In this document: positions 17,752 through 28,300 of the stretch, one piece after another
Layout of the letters: every line of letters begins with the position of its first letter
How positions within the stretch are numbered: the first letter of the stretch is position 1
Assembly (NCBI GenBank): GCA_030429345.1
Contig: JAUIFJ010000005.1
Coordinates: 118,838-182,837, forward strand
Source of the DNA: a bacterium
Lineage (GTDB): Bacteria; CAIWAD01
Length of the DNA: 64,000 nt
Direction of reading: 5' to 3'
Made by a program: the position numbers and the translations under genes
Notes under the pieces: generated by a model
Database searches by the model: none
Told to the model about the DNA's origin: nothing
The model's input: the letters and a program-made list of their open reading frames with translations, nothing else

Positions 17752-19632
17752 ATGAAGCGCTTCTACATCACGACCCCCATCTACTACGTCAACGCGAACC
17801 TGCACCTGGGCCACGCCTACACGACCGTCCTGGCGGATGTGCTGGGAAGGTATCACGCCCTGATGGGCGACGAGGTCCGCATGCTCACCGGCACCGACGA
17901 GCACGGCCAGAAGGTGCTCGAGGCCTCGCGCAGGCTGGGCACGGACCCGCGCGCCCACGTGGACGGCCACTCGGCCCGCTTCCGCGAGGCCTGGGACCGG
18001 CTCAAGATCCGCTACGACCGCTTTATCCGCACCACGGACGAAGACCACGTGAGACGCGTCCAGGAGGCCCTTGTGCAGCTGCACGCGAACGGCCACCTCT
18101 ACGAGAAGGATTACGTGGGCTGGTACGACGTGAAGGAAGAGCGCTACTACACGGAGAAGGACCTTGTCGACGGGCGCAGCCCGGACGGCAACGAGGTCGC
18201 GGAACTGCGCGAAAAGAACTGGTTCTTCCGCATGTCGGCCTTCCAGGACTGGCTCGTGGAGCACATCGAGAGCACTCCGGGCTTCATCCAGCCCGACAGC
18301 CGCCGCAACGAGGTGCTCGGCTTCCTGCGCCGGCCGCTGGAGGACCTGTGCATCAGCCGGCCCAAGTCGCGCATGGACTGGGGGATCGAGCTTCCCTTCG
18401 ACCGCGACTTCGTGTGCTATGTCTGGGTCGATGCCCTGCTCAACTATGTCACGGGCTCCGGGGATCCGGGACGGAAGGAGATGGCCGGCGAGTGGTGGCC
18501 GGCGAGCACGCACCTGATCGGCAAGGACATCCTGACCACGCACTGCGTCTATTGGATCACGCTGCTCAAGGCCCTCGACATCGCGCCCCCCGACAGCCTG
18601 CTGGCCCACGGCTGGTGGCTCGTCGACGAGAAGAAGATGTCCAAGTCCGACGGCAACGTGATCGACCCCATGGCGATGATCGAGCCCCTCGGAGTGGACT
18701 CCTTCCGCTTTTTCCTGATCCGCGAGATGGTACCCTGGAACGACGCCAACTTCGGCCTGGACAGCATTGTCAAGCGGCTCAACACGGACCTGGCCAACGA
18801 CCTGGGAAACCTGCTTTCCCGTGTGACAAACCTCGCCGACAAGAACTTCGGCGGCCGCCTGCCTTCCCCGGGCGAGGCGGAGCTGACCGGCCTGCGCGGC
18901 GGCTGGACCTCCCTGCTGGAAGGCTGGCAGGAGCGCGTCCGCGAGAACGATCTCTATGGGCTGCTCGAGGAGCTCTTCCGCCTGGTGCGCGAAGCCAACC
19001 GCATGATGGAAAGCCACGCCCCCTGGAAGCTGGTCAAGGAGGATCCGGAGAAGGCGGCCCTCGTGCTGGCCGAAATGGCGGAATCCCTGCGGCTGAGCGC
19101 GCTCCTGCTGGAGCCGGTCATGCCCGACAAGAGCCGGGAAGTCCTGGAACGCCTGGGCTGCTCCGCGGATGGGGTTCTGGACTGGCAGGCCGAGGCCCGC
19201 CAGCTGCAGCATGGCAAGCCGGTCTTTCCGCGCATCGACGCCAAGGACCTGCGCAAGACCCTGGAGAATAAAAGCGGAAAAACGCCCCCCCCGGCGAAGG
19301 TCGAGGAAGAGGGCCTGGTCGATTTCGAACACTTCTCGGCCCTGCGCATAGTGGCGGCGCGCATTGAACAGGCCGATAAGGTGGAAGGGGCCGACCGCCT
19401 CCTGAAGCTGATCCTGGACGATGGAAGCGGCAAGCGACAGATCGTTGCGGGAATCGCCTCCCACTACAAGGCCGAGGAGCTGTCCGGCCGGATGATCTGC
19501 GCGGTGGTCAACCTCAAGCCGGCGACCATTCGGGGCGTGGAAAGCCACGGCATGCTCCTGGCGGCCAAGACCCGCAAAAAGCTGACGCTGGTGTCACCCG
19601 GAGAGGTGGCTCCCGGCACGCCGATCGGCTAG
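17752..19632 (+). CDS. metG: Methionyl-tRNA synthetase with C-terminal tRNA-binding domain
   Basis: The protein has 626 residues from the ATG at 17752, two bases after the ricT stop. Longer in-frame starts inside ricT are shadows. The class I signature appears as NLHLGHAY and the second as KKMSKSDGN. TGTDEHGQK and YVWVDALLNY are diagnostic of MetRS. The anticodon-binding helical domain spans about 390-500. A Trbp111-like OB-fold (about 525-626; RIVAARIEQADKVEGADRLL, GVESHGMLLAA) completes it and usually mediates dimerisation and tRNA binding. The enzyme charges tRNA-Met in the cytoplasm. Confidence 0.95.
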   Translation: MKRFYITTPIYYVNANLHLGHAYTTVLADVLGRYHALMGDEVRMLTGTDEHGQKVLEASRRLGTDPRAHVDGHSARFREAWDRLKIRYDRFIRTTDEDHVRRVQEALVQLHANGHLYEKDYVGWYDVKEERYYTEKDLVDGRSPDGNEVAELREKNWFFRMSAFQDWLVEHIESTPGFIQPDSRRNEVLGFLRRPLEDLCISRPKSRMDWGIELPFDRDFVCYVWVDALLNYVTGSGDPGRKEMAGEWWPASTHLIGKDILTTHCVYWITLLKALDIAPPDSLLAHGWWLVDEKKMSKSDGNVIDPMAMIEPLGVDSFRFFLIREMVPWNDANFGLDSIVKRLNTDLANDLGNLLSRVTNLADKNFGGRLPSPGEAELTGLRGGWTSLLEGWQERVRENDLYGLLEELFRLVREANRMMESHAPWKLVKEDPEKAALVLAEMAESLRLSALLLEPVMPDKSREVLERLGCSADGVLDWQAEARQLQHGKPVFPRIDAKDLRKTLENKSGKTPPPAKVEEEGLVDFEHFSALRIVAARIEQADKVEGADRLLKLILDDGSGKRQIVAGIASHYKAEELSGRMICAVVNLKPATIRGVESHGMLLAAKTRKKLTLVSPGEVAPGTPIG

Positions 19633-19650
19633 GACGACAGCAAAGGGCTC

Positions 19651-22380
19651 ATGGATCCTTCATCCCTGCTTCATCAGCTCTTCATGAAACGCAACCGGGC
19701 CCGTCTGGTCTTTCCGCGGGATCCGGGAGACGGCCCCATGCTGGCCAATGAGGCCTGGCTGCGCCTCTGCGGCCTGAAGCAGGAAGCGTTGCACTCGCTC
19801 ACTCCCGAGGATCTCCTGCGTCCTCTCCCCACGGAAGAGGGCGAATGCCTGCTCCAGATCCGCAAGGGCGAGAGCTGGCTGGAGCAGATCTGCGAAGTGC
19901 GCGGCTGCGGGGAATGGCTGGAGGTGATCCGGCTGGATCGTCCCCCCGGCGAACCCGGACCGCGCGAAATGGCCGACCGGTTGCGCACCATCCTGCACAT
20001 TGCCCGCGACCTGCGCACCAAGGGCGAGGTCGAGGAGATCATCCAGGAGATCGGCCACAGCTGCAAGCGCATCGCCAAATCCCTGCGCACCACGATCTTC
20101 ATCACCAATTCCGACGAGACGCTGAGCCCGATCTACACGGATGACGAGGAATTCCGCGAGGTGATCCTTTCCATGCGGGTGGAAAAGGGGGCCGGACTGA
20201 CCGGGCAGGTGGTCAAGAGCGGAGCCGCGCGCATCGTCAATGATCCTTTGCACAGCTCGGTGGTCAAGCAGATTCCCGGAACGCCCGTCGTCGAGGAGTC
20301 CCTGCTCAGCGTTCCGATGCTGAGCGGCGAAAGGGTGCTGGGGGCGATCACGCTCAGCCGAGAGATCCATCATCCCTTCAACGACTCGGACCTGGAGATC
20401 ATGTCGATCCTGGCGCACCAGGTCTCGGAGATCCTCGCCGAGCAGGAGCTGATCGGCAAGCTGGCCGAGTCGGAGCTGAAGTTCCGTTCGCTGGTCCGCA
20501 ACGCAGAGGCCGGCCTCTTCCGCCTGGACAAGGACGGCGACCTGCTGGAGATCAATCCCTTCGCGCTGCGTATCTTCGGCATTCCGGAAGACGAGAAGCC
20601 GCACCTGCAGGACATCTGGGGCAGCGAGGACAACCACGCCCGCTTCCTGCAGGCGATCAACCGCCACGGGCGCGTGTCACAATTCGAATGTCGCACATTG
20701 TCCCGCGACGGGCGCGTGCTGGAGCTGGAGTTCAGCGGACGGATCTTCGCCGAGATGGGCTACGTCGAGGGCGTCGTATACGACCGCACGGAAGAGAAGC
20801 ACCACGAGACGGAGAGCCGCAACCGGCTCAACTTCCTGGAGAACCTGGTCAACCAGACGCCCCAGCCCCTGTTGATCCTGCGGGCCGACGGCGACCTCGT
20901 GAGACTCAACCCGACCTTCGAGCAGGTCTTCGAGATCGGGCGCCGCGAGCTGATGCTCGGCAGCCAGGGCCGCGGTCCGCTGGACCAGCTCTGCGAGCTG
21001 ATGCCGGAGGTGCGCGAGATCTGGCAGCGCTGCCTGAAGGGCGTGACGGTCAGCGAGGAGCTCAAGGTGAGCCAGGCGCGCTTCAAGGGGCGCGAATCGG
21101 ACCTGCACCTGATCCTGAGCGCATTCCCGATCCACAACCGCATCGGCAACCTGACGGACATCGTGCTCCAGTTCCAGGACATCACGCGGCGCGCCAACCT
21201 GCAGCGACAGCTGATCCGCGCGCAGAAGCTGGAATCCATCGGCAGCCTGGCGGGCGGCTTCGCGCACGACTTCAAGAACATCCTCGCCGGCATCCTGGGC
21301 AACGCCAACTATCTGAAGCTGATCCTGCAGGACAATCCGGAAGCCGTGCGCATCGCGGAGACCATCGAGCGTGCGACAGGCAAGGCCGACAGCCTGACCC
21401 GCAAGATGCTGGGCATGGCGCGCCAGGGCGGAGAGGAGCGGGAACCCCTGGACCTGAACGCGCTTGTCGGACAGATGCAGCGCCTGGTCGAGCGGGGCAT
21501 CTCCAAGCAGGTCGAGCTGTCTGTAATACAGGAAGAGAAGCTGCCGCTGATCCAGGGCAACCTGGAGCAGGTCGAGCAGGTGCTGCTCAACCTGGTGCTG
21601 AACTCGGTGGACGCCGTCGGCGAGAAGGGCGGGATCTTCGTCCGCACGCGCAGCCTGCGGCTGAACCCGGTCACGCTGACCCAGGCCATCGAGGGCGACC
21701 CCTTCATCGAGATCGAGGTTCGTGATACAGGCCATGGCATTCCCGACGACCTGCAGGTCAAGATCTTCGACCCCTATTTCACCACCAAGCCCGAGGGCAA
21801 GGGCACGGGCCTGGGACTGGCCATGGTCGACGCCATCGTGCGCAGCCATGGCGGCCGTGTCGAGCTGGCCAGCCGGGTCGGCGTCGGCACGCGCTTCCGC
21901 GTCTACCTGCCGGTCAGCGACCGCGTGCCGGATGTCCGCCCGCGGGAAGTGCAAGGCGAACTTGCCCGCAGCAGCGGCAACGAGCACATCCTGGTCATCG
22001 ACGACGAGGATGTGATCCGCGACATGGTCACGCGCATGCTGGGGAACATGGGCTACACCTCGGAGGCCTTCAGCCGCGGCAGCGAGGCGCTGGCGTACTA
22101 CGAAGAGGATCCCTCGCGCGTGCAGCTGGTCGTGCTCGACATGATGATGCCGGAGATGAGCGGCCTGGAAGTCCACGAACGCCTGGTGGCGCTCAACCCG
22201 GATGTGCGCATCCTGATCTGCTCGGGCTACAGCGAGGAGGACTCCGCGACTCTGCTGGCCATGCCCTCCATCTACGGCTACCTGCGCAAGCCCTTCTCCA
22301 TCGCCACCTTCAGCCAGACCCTGCGCAACATCCTCGACGCCCCGGCGAAGATCGCGGGCGCTTCAAAAGAGACCCAATAG
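19651..22380 (+). CDS. Soluble hybrid histidine kinase (GAF, PAS, kinase, receiver)
   Basis: The protein has 909 residues with no membrane segments, and starts 18 bp after metG. The order is an N-terminal PAS-like segment (1-110), GAF (about 125-275), PAS (about 285-380), PAS (about 395-520) and a HisKA domain with the phospho-acceptor His in GGFAHDFKNILAG. The ATPase domain follows (LNSVDAVGE, DTGHGIPDD, GTGLGLAMV). A C-terminal receiver spans about 775-895, with VIDDEDV, phospho-acceptor Asp in VVLDMMMPEMSG and Lys in YLRKPFS. It probably senses a cytoplasmic ligand or redox state. The output partner is not in this operon, though two NtrC-type regulators lie elsewhere in the window. Confidence 0.9.
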   Translation: MDPSSLLHQLFMKRNRARLVFPRDPGDGPMLANEAWLRLCGLKQEALHSLTPEDLLRPLPTEEGECLLQIRKGESWLEQICEVRGCGEWLEVIRLDRPPGEPGPREMADRLRTILHIARDLRTKGEVEEIIQEIGHSCKRIAKSLRTTIFITNSDETLSPIYTDDEEFREVILSMRVEKGAGLTGQVVKSGAARIVNDPLHSSVVKQIPGTPVVEESLLSVPMLSGERVLGAITLSREIHHPFNDSDLEIMSILAHQVSEILAEQELIGKLAESELKFRSLVRNAEAGLFRLDKDGDLLEINPFALRIFGIPEDEKPHLQDIWGSEDNHARFLQAINRHGRVSQFECRTLSRDGRVLELEFSGRIFAEMGYVEGVVYDRTEEKHHETESRNRLNFLENLVNQTPQPLLILRADGDLVRLNPTFEQVFEIGRRELMLGSQGRGPLDQLCELMPEVREIWQRCLKGVTVSEELKVSQARFKGRESDLHLILSAFPIHNRIGNLTDIVLQFQDITRRANLQRQLIRAQKLESIGSLAGGFAHDFKNILAGILGNANYLKLILQDNPEAVRIAETIERATGKADSLTRKMLGMARQGGEEREPLDLNALVGQMQRLVERGISKQVELSVIQEEKLPLIQGNLEQVEQVLLNLVLNSVDAVGEKGGIFVRTRSLRLNPVTLTQAIEGDPFIEIEVRDTGHGIPDDLQVKIFDPYFTTKPEGKGTGLGLAMVDAIVRSHGGRVELASRVGVGTRFRVYLPVSDRVPDVRPREVQGELARSSGNEHILVIDDEDVIRDMVTRMLGNMGYTSEAFSRGSEALAYYEEDPSRVQLVVLDMMMPEMSGLEVHERLVALNPDVRILICSGYSEEDSATLLAMPSIYGYLRKPFSIATFSQTLRNILDAPAKIAGASKETQ

Positions 22381-22657
22381 GCGCGACAGTTTCCGCATGT
22401 ATCACATGAGGCTAATTCTGGTCGGCCGTTGCACGGCCGTCTGACTATAAGATCTGCCGGCAGGCAGTGCGCTGGCGGTGGACATGGGGAGTCGTTTGCC
22501 AATCGTGATCTGGCACTGGCTTGGAGCCTGTTGAGGGCAACATGGCAGGCGATGGTTTGTCCAGATCGAGGGTCTGATTCTTGTGGGACTAGCGATGTGT
22601 CTCGGCCCTGGATACCGCTCCTTAATGGCAGAGTGTCCAAGGGCGCGTCCATTTCTC

Positions 22658-22708
22658 GGGACTGATTTTTGTGGCAATAAAGCCGTGCACTGTGAGTAGG
22701 AGCGTGTA
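22658..22708 (-). repeat. Interspersed repeat family 2, copy 4 (diverged)
   Basis: Read on the minus strand it begins CACGCTCCTACTCACAGTG and continues through GCTTTATTGCCACAAAAATC. It matches the copies at 50821, 51032 and 53668 over about 38 bases with two substitutions, then diverges. It lies in the convergent gap between the hybrid kinase and the beta-helix gene. Confidence 0.75.
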
Positions 22709-22832
22709 AGACCAAATCACAATCCACCCCCGTCCACACCCCCATCCACAAATCCGTCCACCCCACCAGACACACCCGCAGATCCACTAGCACAGCCCTG
22801 CCCGCACGAGAGCGCCGGTCCAAAAACCACAA

Positions 22833-22880
22833 CCGGCCGCGAAGCGGCCGATGAATCGAAGCCGCATGTGAAACATGCGG
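22833..22880. repeat. Interspersed repeat family 1 (REP-like double hairpin), copy A
   Basis: Two hairpins lie 11 bases apart. The first is CGGCCGC-GAA-GCGGCCG (22834-22850). The second is CCGCATGT-GAA-ACATGCGG (22862-22880). The second hairpin is identical to that in the copy at 40701 and nearly so to the one at 30026. The first hairpin keeps the fold but not the exact bases. Confidence 0.75.
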
Positions 22881-22907
22881 TCAAGGGATCCCCGACCAAT
22901 TGCCCCC

Positions 22908-22957
22908 CTTTCGCCGCGAAGCGGTGAAAGGAGAGGGGCCGGCAGCGGCGAAGCCGC
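22908..22957. repeat. Pair of GAA-loop hairpins downstream of the beta-helix gene
   Basis: CTTTC-g-CCGC-GAA-GCGG-t-GAAAG (22908-22930) and GCGGC-GAA-GCCGC (22945-22957) lie just 3' of the gene ending at 22969. They share the GAA loop with repeat family 1. They may act as transcript-end structures, but no T-run follows on either strand. The rest of the 22381-22968 gap holds repeat copies and no convincing gene. Confidence 0.5.
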
Positions 22958-22968
22958 GGGGGGTCGCG

Positions 22969-25338
22969 TTATTTCAACAACAACACCTTCCCCGTCCGCA
23001 CCTCTCCCAGCGCCGCCAGCCTCAGGAAATACACCCCGCTGGCCAGCCCTTCCGCCTGGAACACAACCTCATGCCTGCCTGCCGGCAGCAGGTCATGAAC
23101 CAGCGTATGCACCTTTTGCCCGCGCAGGTTGTATACAGCCAGCGTGACCGGCGCACTGTTGGGCAGGTCGAAGGCGACCGTCGTTGCCGGGTTGAAGGGG
23201 TTCGGCCAGGCCGGATGCAAGGCGATGCTTGCCGGCAGGGCCGGGGTTTCCTTCGGTGTGACAGAGACCTGTGGATCCTGCTCCCGGGCGCCCGGGCCGC
23301 CGGTGTAGCCCATGTCATTCCGCAGGCCACCCTGGCTGGGCCAAAGAGCAAAGCCGGGGGATTCGGGGTCCTCCACATCATTGTAGACGGGGTCCGGATT
23401 GCCGGCATCGATGGCGGGGGAGGCGGGGGATAGGTAGGGGATGCCTAAGTCTACGTCGAAGAGGGGGTCCTCAACCAGGCAATCTTCCCCTTCCATCCCC
23501 ACTTGAAGTACAGAGTTTTGAAAACTGGGCAAGTCCCAATCCGGATCCGCGAGCGTCGTATACTCGTTTCCCCAGAGAATCGAATTGTGGAAATCAAAGC
23601 CGCCGGTAAACAGTTTGGACATGGTGCAGTTCACTAGAGTCACGTTGTCCAAACTCGAGACTCCATTGTCCAGTCCGGCAATCAGTGCGGCTTGATAGGA
23701 ATCATCGTACGGGTAGGGTAGGTGATTGTCCTGTTCAGCGATCTCCTCGAACACGCAATTCTGAAGGGATAGGGTATCCGGGCCGACAATGCTCAGACCG
23801 AATCGATTGGTGCGGCGTATGACGACCTGGTTCATGAAGATCGAGTCAAATCCATCGCGCAAGGCGATCCCACCGTCATCGCAATCTTCCATCAGGACAT
23901 TGTCCAGTTGGTAATGTACCAGTCCGCCACCTACAAATTCCACCGTGCTGCCGACGCTGCGATGCCAGAGATCCATCCCCGGCCATTCCGGCGCGTGGTT
24001 GGGTTGGCGGTTGTTGCGGAAGACGCAGTCCCGCAGTTCTGCATATTCTCCATAGCAGGCGTGGTACAAGGCACGTCCCTTATTGGGCCAAGGGTTTTGG
24101 AACTGGGTGTAGTCGTCCGGATCGTGCAGGTAGTTGTCCTCGAAACGGCAGTTGATGAAGCGGGATGTGTCTAAATGGGACGAATAGGCTACAACGGACC
24201 CACCCCACATGGCTTGCTCTCCGTCCACAGGACCATTCAAGACTGTGTTTCGGCTGAACTCGCTGTCGAGGACATCAGCATATCCAATCGAGAGGATATG
24301 TCCACGCGCTACCGGCTGTAAAGAGTCGCCGACGATGTTGTCCGTCACATGCAAATTGCGGATCGTGCCGTCGCCATTGATGGTTCCAGCCCCATCGCCC
24401 TGAAAGAGCACACGATTGCGTTGGATGTACAGACTGTCCATGTCCAGAATGGAGCTGTTGAAGGTGTTTCGATTCCCTCTTCCTGCTCCGTCATTGAGAT
24501 TGTCCGTAATGTGCACATTGCGGACGATAAGGGTGTCCCCTTCAAGACCTAGAACCCCGCTATCCTCGTTGTGGCAGTTGCGAATAGTTATGTCCCGTGC
24601 ACTCGTTAAACCTTCACTCTTGAAGATTACCAAGTGATGTCCCGTGTCAGTTCCGTCAACCATTGTCACACGAGACACCTGGATTCCGGCATCCGCAAGG
24701 AAGTTGCAGACATTCTGTCCATTGTTTTGGGCTATGACAAGATCCTCAACGATCCCCAAACCATACATGTAGATGCGCATGCATTCTTCCATACCTTCAG
24801 CATCCAGTAGCACATTGTCATGGATGTGGATTCGCTGAAAGCTGAAGTTTCCTTCTCGACTGATGGATCCTTCCTGATCCAGTATGGGCGCCGCACGATC
24901 ATAGCCACGGTTGTATCGAAAAACGAGATCCTGGAAGTTGATGCTTACATCCGGATGCAGCTGAATTGCACCCGCACGCATGTCCCAGCTGTTATTGAAG
25001 TATCCTTCTCCGTTCTGCACCGTGAATCCCTGCAGGTGGAGTACGGCTGGGGTTTGGGTGAAAACCTCCAGGACGGTCCCTTGATAGTCTCCATCCAGAA
25101 TCGTCTCCTGAATGTCAGTGGTGTCCTGGGTGAACATGTAGTGCGAAGCCAGAGTGACTCCCCAGGAGGGCGTTGCTAGAAGCTCCACATAGGTCCCTCT
25201 GGCCACCAGAACAGTATCCCCTTCGCTGGTCGCATCCAGGGCCTGTTGGATGCTGGAGTACTCCGAGGGTACATGGAGCTGGCTTGCCCGCGCAAACGTG
25301 CAGAAGCATAGCAGACAAGCCAGCATCCAGAGTTTCAT
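22969..25338 (-). CDS. Secreted parallel beta-helix protein with sorting module
   Basis: The protein has 789 residues with a signal peptide of about 18 residues (ends FARAS). It opens with VPSEYSSIQQALDATSEGDTV, the SIQ.A.D.A..GDTV entry strand characteristic of pectin-lyase-like right-handed beta-helices. The helix runs to about residue 690 with many N.F.D-type turns. A region naming paired outcomes such as IRNLHVTDNIV recurs. The last ~85 residues are a type IX-like module (PNPFNPATTVAF, VYNLRGQKV, ASGVYFLRL, ending LLLK). It starts 16 bp after the glycoside-hydrolase-like gene and is probably cotranscribed with it. Base composition is AT-richer than the housekeeping genes. A polysaccharide-binding or cleaving role is possible; no catalytic residues could be assigned. 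Confidence 0.87.
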   Translation of the reverse strand: MKLWMLACLLCFCTFARASQLHVPSEYSSIQQALDATSEGDTVLVARGTYVELLATPSWGVTLASHYMFTQDTTDIQETILDGDYQGTVLEVFTQTPAVLHLQGFTVQNGEGYFNNSWDMRAGAIQLHPDVSINFQDLVFRYNRGYDRAAPILDQEGSISREGNFSFQRIHIHDNVLLDAEGMEECMRIYMYGLGIVEDLVIAQNNGQNVCNFLADAGIQVSRVTMVDGTDTGHHLVIFKSEGLTSARDITIRNCHNEDSGVLGLEGDTLIVRNVHITDNLNDGAGRGNRNTFNSSILDMDSLYIQRNRVLFQGDGAGTINGDGTIRNLHVTDNIVGDSLQPVARGHILSIGYADVLDSEFSRNTVLNGPVDGEQAMWGGSVVAYSSHLDTSRFINCRFEDNYLHDPDDYTQFQNPWPNKGRALYHACYGEYAELRDCVFRNNRQPNHAPEWPGMDLWHRSVGSTVEFVGGGLVHYQLDNVLMEDCDDGGIALRDGFDSIFMNQVVIRRTNRFGLSIVGPDTLSLQNCVFEEIAEQDNHLPYPYDDSYQAALIAGLDNGVSSLDNVTLVNCTMSKLFTGGFDFHNSILWGNEYTTLADPDWDLPSFQNSVLQVGMEGEDCLVEDPLFDVDLGIPYLSPASPAIDAGNPDPVYNDVEDPESPGFALWPSQGGLRNDMGYTGGPGAREQDPQVSVTPKETPALPASIALHPAWPNPFNPATTVAFDLPNSAPVTLAVYNLRGQKVHTLVHDLLPAGRHEVVFQAEGLASGVYFLRLAALGEVRTGKVLLLK

Positions 25339-25354
25339 TTCCAGGGCCCTTCGA

Positions 25355-28300
25355 CTATTTCAGCAGGAGCATCTTGCGATGCTGAACCCCAAATTCGGAC
25401 CGTGCGGTGACGATGTAAACGCCGCTTGCAAATGCGCTGCCATCGAAAGCCAATGTATGGCTTCCCGCTTCCAACTCCTCTTCCAGCAGCGTCATCACCT
25501 TTTGACCTAGCAAATTGTAGACCAGAACGCTCGCCTTCCCTTCCTTCGGCAGCTCGAGGATGATCGTTGTGCTGGGATTAAAGGGGTTCGGGTAGACATT
25601 GGCGATCCGGAACTGTGTCGGCAGTCCCGGCTCTTCTTCCAGATCTCCGGGAATTGTCTGTACCATCTCGTAGTGCAGGAATTCGTGGGCCGCTTCACTC
25701 TCCTCCAGGATCCGGGAAGGTGCGAAACTGGCTGTTCCAGCCGCGGACATCCCGCCGGGCGGGGGTGGATAGGCCTGGATTTCAAGTTTGGCCAGCTTGA
25801 TGGTGTTGTAGTTGATGGGATCCGTCTCGGCCATCTGCATACTGTCCAGTAGGCTCAAAATCTCCGTGCGGCGTTGCCAGCGTGCTTCCACGCACCAGCC
25901 GGAGCATTCCTGCAACATGGCCTGATGGATCACGCCAAGGGCCAGACTGCTGTCCGAGGCCTGGAAGAGGTCCGTCTGAAGGGCCGAGAAGTTCAGCTCT
26001 CCGTAGGCTTTGTCCAACCCAAGGGCTTTCAGTTTCAGCGAGGCTTCATTCGCCTCCGGATCTTTCGTGTAACTGAGGACGACAGCGCGGTAGTGTCCTT
26101 GGGCCGTTGCCAGATCCCCCAGATACTCCGCATCCTTGCCGGCCTTCAATGTGACGAGGGCCGTCATTTCGTCGTATGGACAAGTATCCGGATACAGGAT
26201 CGGGCAGGATCCCAGATTGTACTCCAGTTCCGCCCAGAAGGGAATGGCCCACTCGGATGTGTCAGCTGGTGTGATCGCGCTGGTCGGAATGGAATCTGTG
26301 CAGCTCTCTCCCCAGAAGTTCTTTCTCCACGTACGAGTATTCAAGGGAGGTGAAGAGCTCGTATACGAGACGAGATCGATGTTCAATCCACCAAACTGCG
26401 GTGAAACAAACGAATTGTATCCACAGTGCAAGTCCAAGTAGCAGTCTCCGACCATTCGGACCAATGACTGAGTCAATCCATCCTCAGTGTGATCATACCC
26501 TATAAACCGATTCATCGCGCCTTCATTCATGTGTACTGTGGAATTGGTCTCTTGGCTCAACGCGGGCACGACGCAATCGACGAACTGGTTCCCCCTGAGC
26601 TCTGCGACTCCTTGGCGCACCAGAACGGGCGGCAGCAGGGAGTCCGCATCTTGTCCCTGAAACAGGAAGGTGTTGTCTTCCAGCAAGGGTATGCCGCCGA
26701 CGGGGGTTCCTTCGACTTTGACCGACCAGCTGGCATCCTGGAAATTGGGAATGCCGAAGGTGCAGTCCTTGACGCGCAATTCGGTACTATACAGTGTCAG
26801 CTGTTTCGGCGTGGGAAAGTCCTGGAAGAATCTTGGGGGAACTCCTTCCTTATACCTGATGTCATAGCCGCTGAACTCTCCTTCGCAATGCATGAAGTAC
26901 AGTTCCGCCTCGCCGTAGTTGTGAAAGCTCACCAGTTCCGGGCGCAAATCCAGCCCAGTCAGGGAGCCGAACTGCAGCCAGGGGCGTGTGCCGGCATAGT
27001 TCGCTGGATAGTTGAAGAGCACCCCCTGCAGAGCTCCGGCCTTATCCGTTGTCACACCGACGATGATGGCGTTGGCTGGCGAACCGTCCGGTGCCTCCCG
27101 TCCCACAATCGCTGTCCGCTGGCCTGCAACGTCGCCGATGCTCAGGTCGTCGCCTCCCTGGATGATCAGGGTCTTGCCGGCGGCTACCCGGATGCTCGTG
27201 CCCGCAGGAATGTCCGTCTGAATGACGGCGGCTGCCCCTTCCACTTCGTACCAGCCTGGCTCAAGGCAGTCGACGGTCAACTGCAGCTGCTTCACCGCAT
27301 ATTGCGGCGTGTATCCGATGTCCGAGGTCGTCAGGTCGAAGTCCACAATCTGAGGGTCGCCTTTGTCCAGGCACTGGCTGTCGTGGCGTAAGGCGTAGTC
27401 GGGAGTGTACTTGACAAAATCAGCAGAAGCCGAGATGGGAAGCACCAGATTCTTGCCCGTCTGCGACGTGTCAATGAATGCGTATCCATCCGTCAGCCAC
27501 CAAATGGATTGGTCGAAGAGAGAATGCTTCACAGTCAGATTGGGGCCGGCAGTGCCAGCGATCGATTCACAGAGGCCGGCATTTGTACTCTCTGGATCGT
27601 GCGAATTCGTGAACAGGCAGTTGGTGATCTCGACAGCGGCATTTTGATGAAAGGACATCGTCGCAGCGTCCGACGGCTGCGTGATACCGCGATCATGATG
27701 GAAAGTGCAGTTCGTGATGGTGGCTGAGGACAGCCAATCCACATTCACATCCAGACCGGAAATGATGGCCGAAGCTGTTCCCCCCAGGTTCTCAAGGAAC
27801 AAGGAATTGGTCACCGTAGCCTTGGAACCATTTGTCAGGTAGACCAGTCCATACTCAGGCATGCCTGATTGAGCGCCGCGCCAGCTGTAGTTCTCAATGA
27901 AACTGCAGTTTTCCGCCAATAAATCAGAATTCTGGACCCAAAGGAATGGGCTTCCCGAGGAATAGCCGTTCCTGAAAACCGTATTGTACAGGTCCAACGA
28001 AGCGTCTTGCGCCTTCATCAGCACATTGTTGCTTGAGCAGTCCTCGAAGGTCACATCGCGGATCTCTGCATCACACTCCCTGAACTCCATCGGTCCGTGC
28101 AGGGACATGCAGGACAAGCGAACGGCTCCCTCTTCCGCGGGTTCAAATGCTTCCGGCGTTCCCGTTACTCCTTGAATCGAGATTGAGTCGACATCCGTGA
28201 ACGCCCAACCTCCGAAGAAGTACTCATTTGGATTCTCGTAGAGATAGATCCTCCAAGAGTCGAACCAGTCCGAGTTTTCGTGGATGTAGTCGATCGCATC

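Noticed and set aside
22278-22832. 184-codon minus-strand frame after the hybrid kinase
   Set aside because: It overlaps the 3' end of the kinase gene antisense, crosses repeat family 2, has no binding site and low protein-like character.
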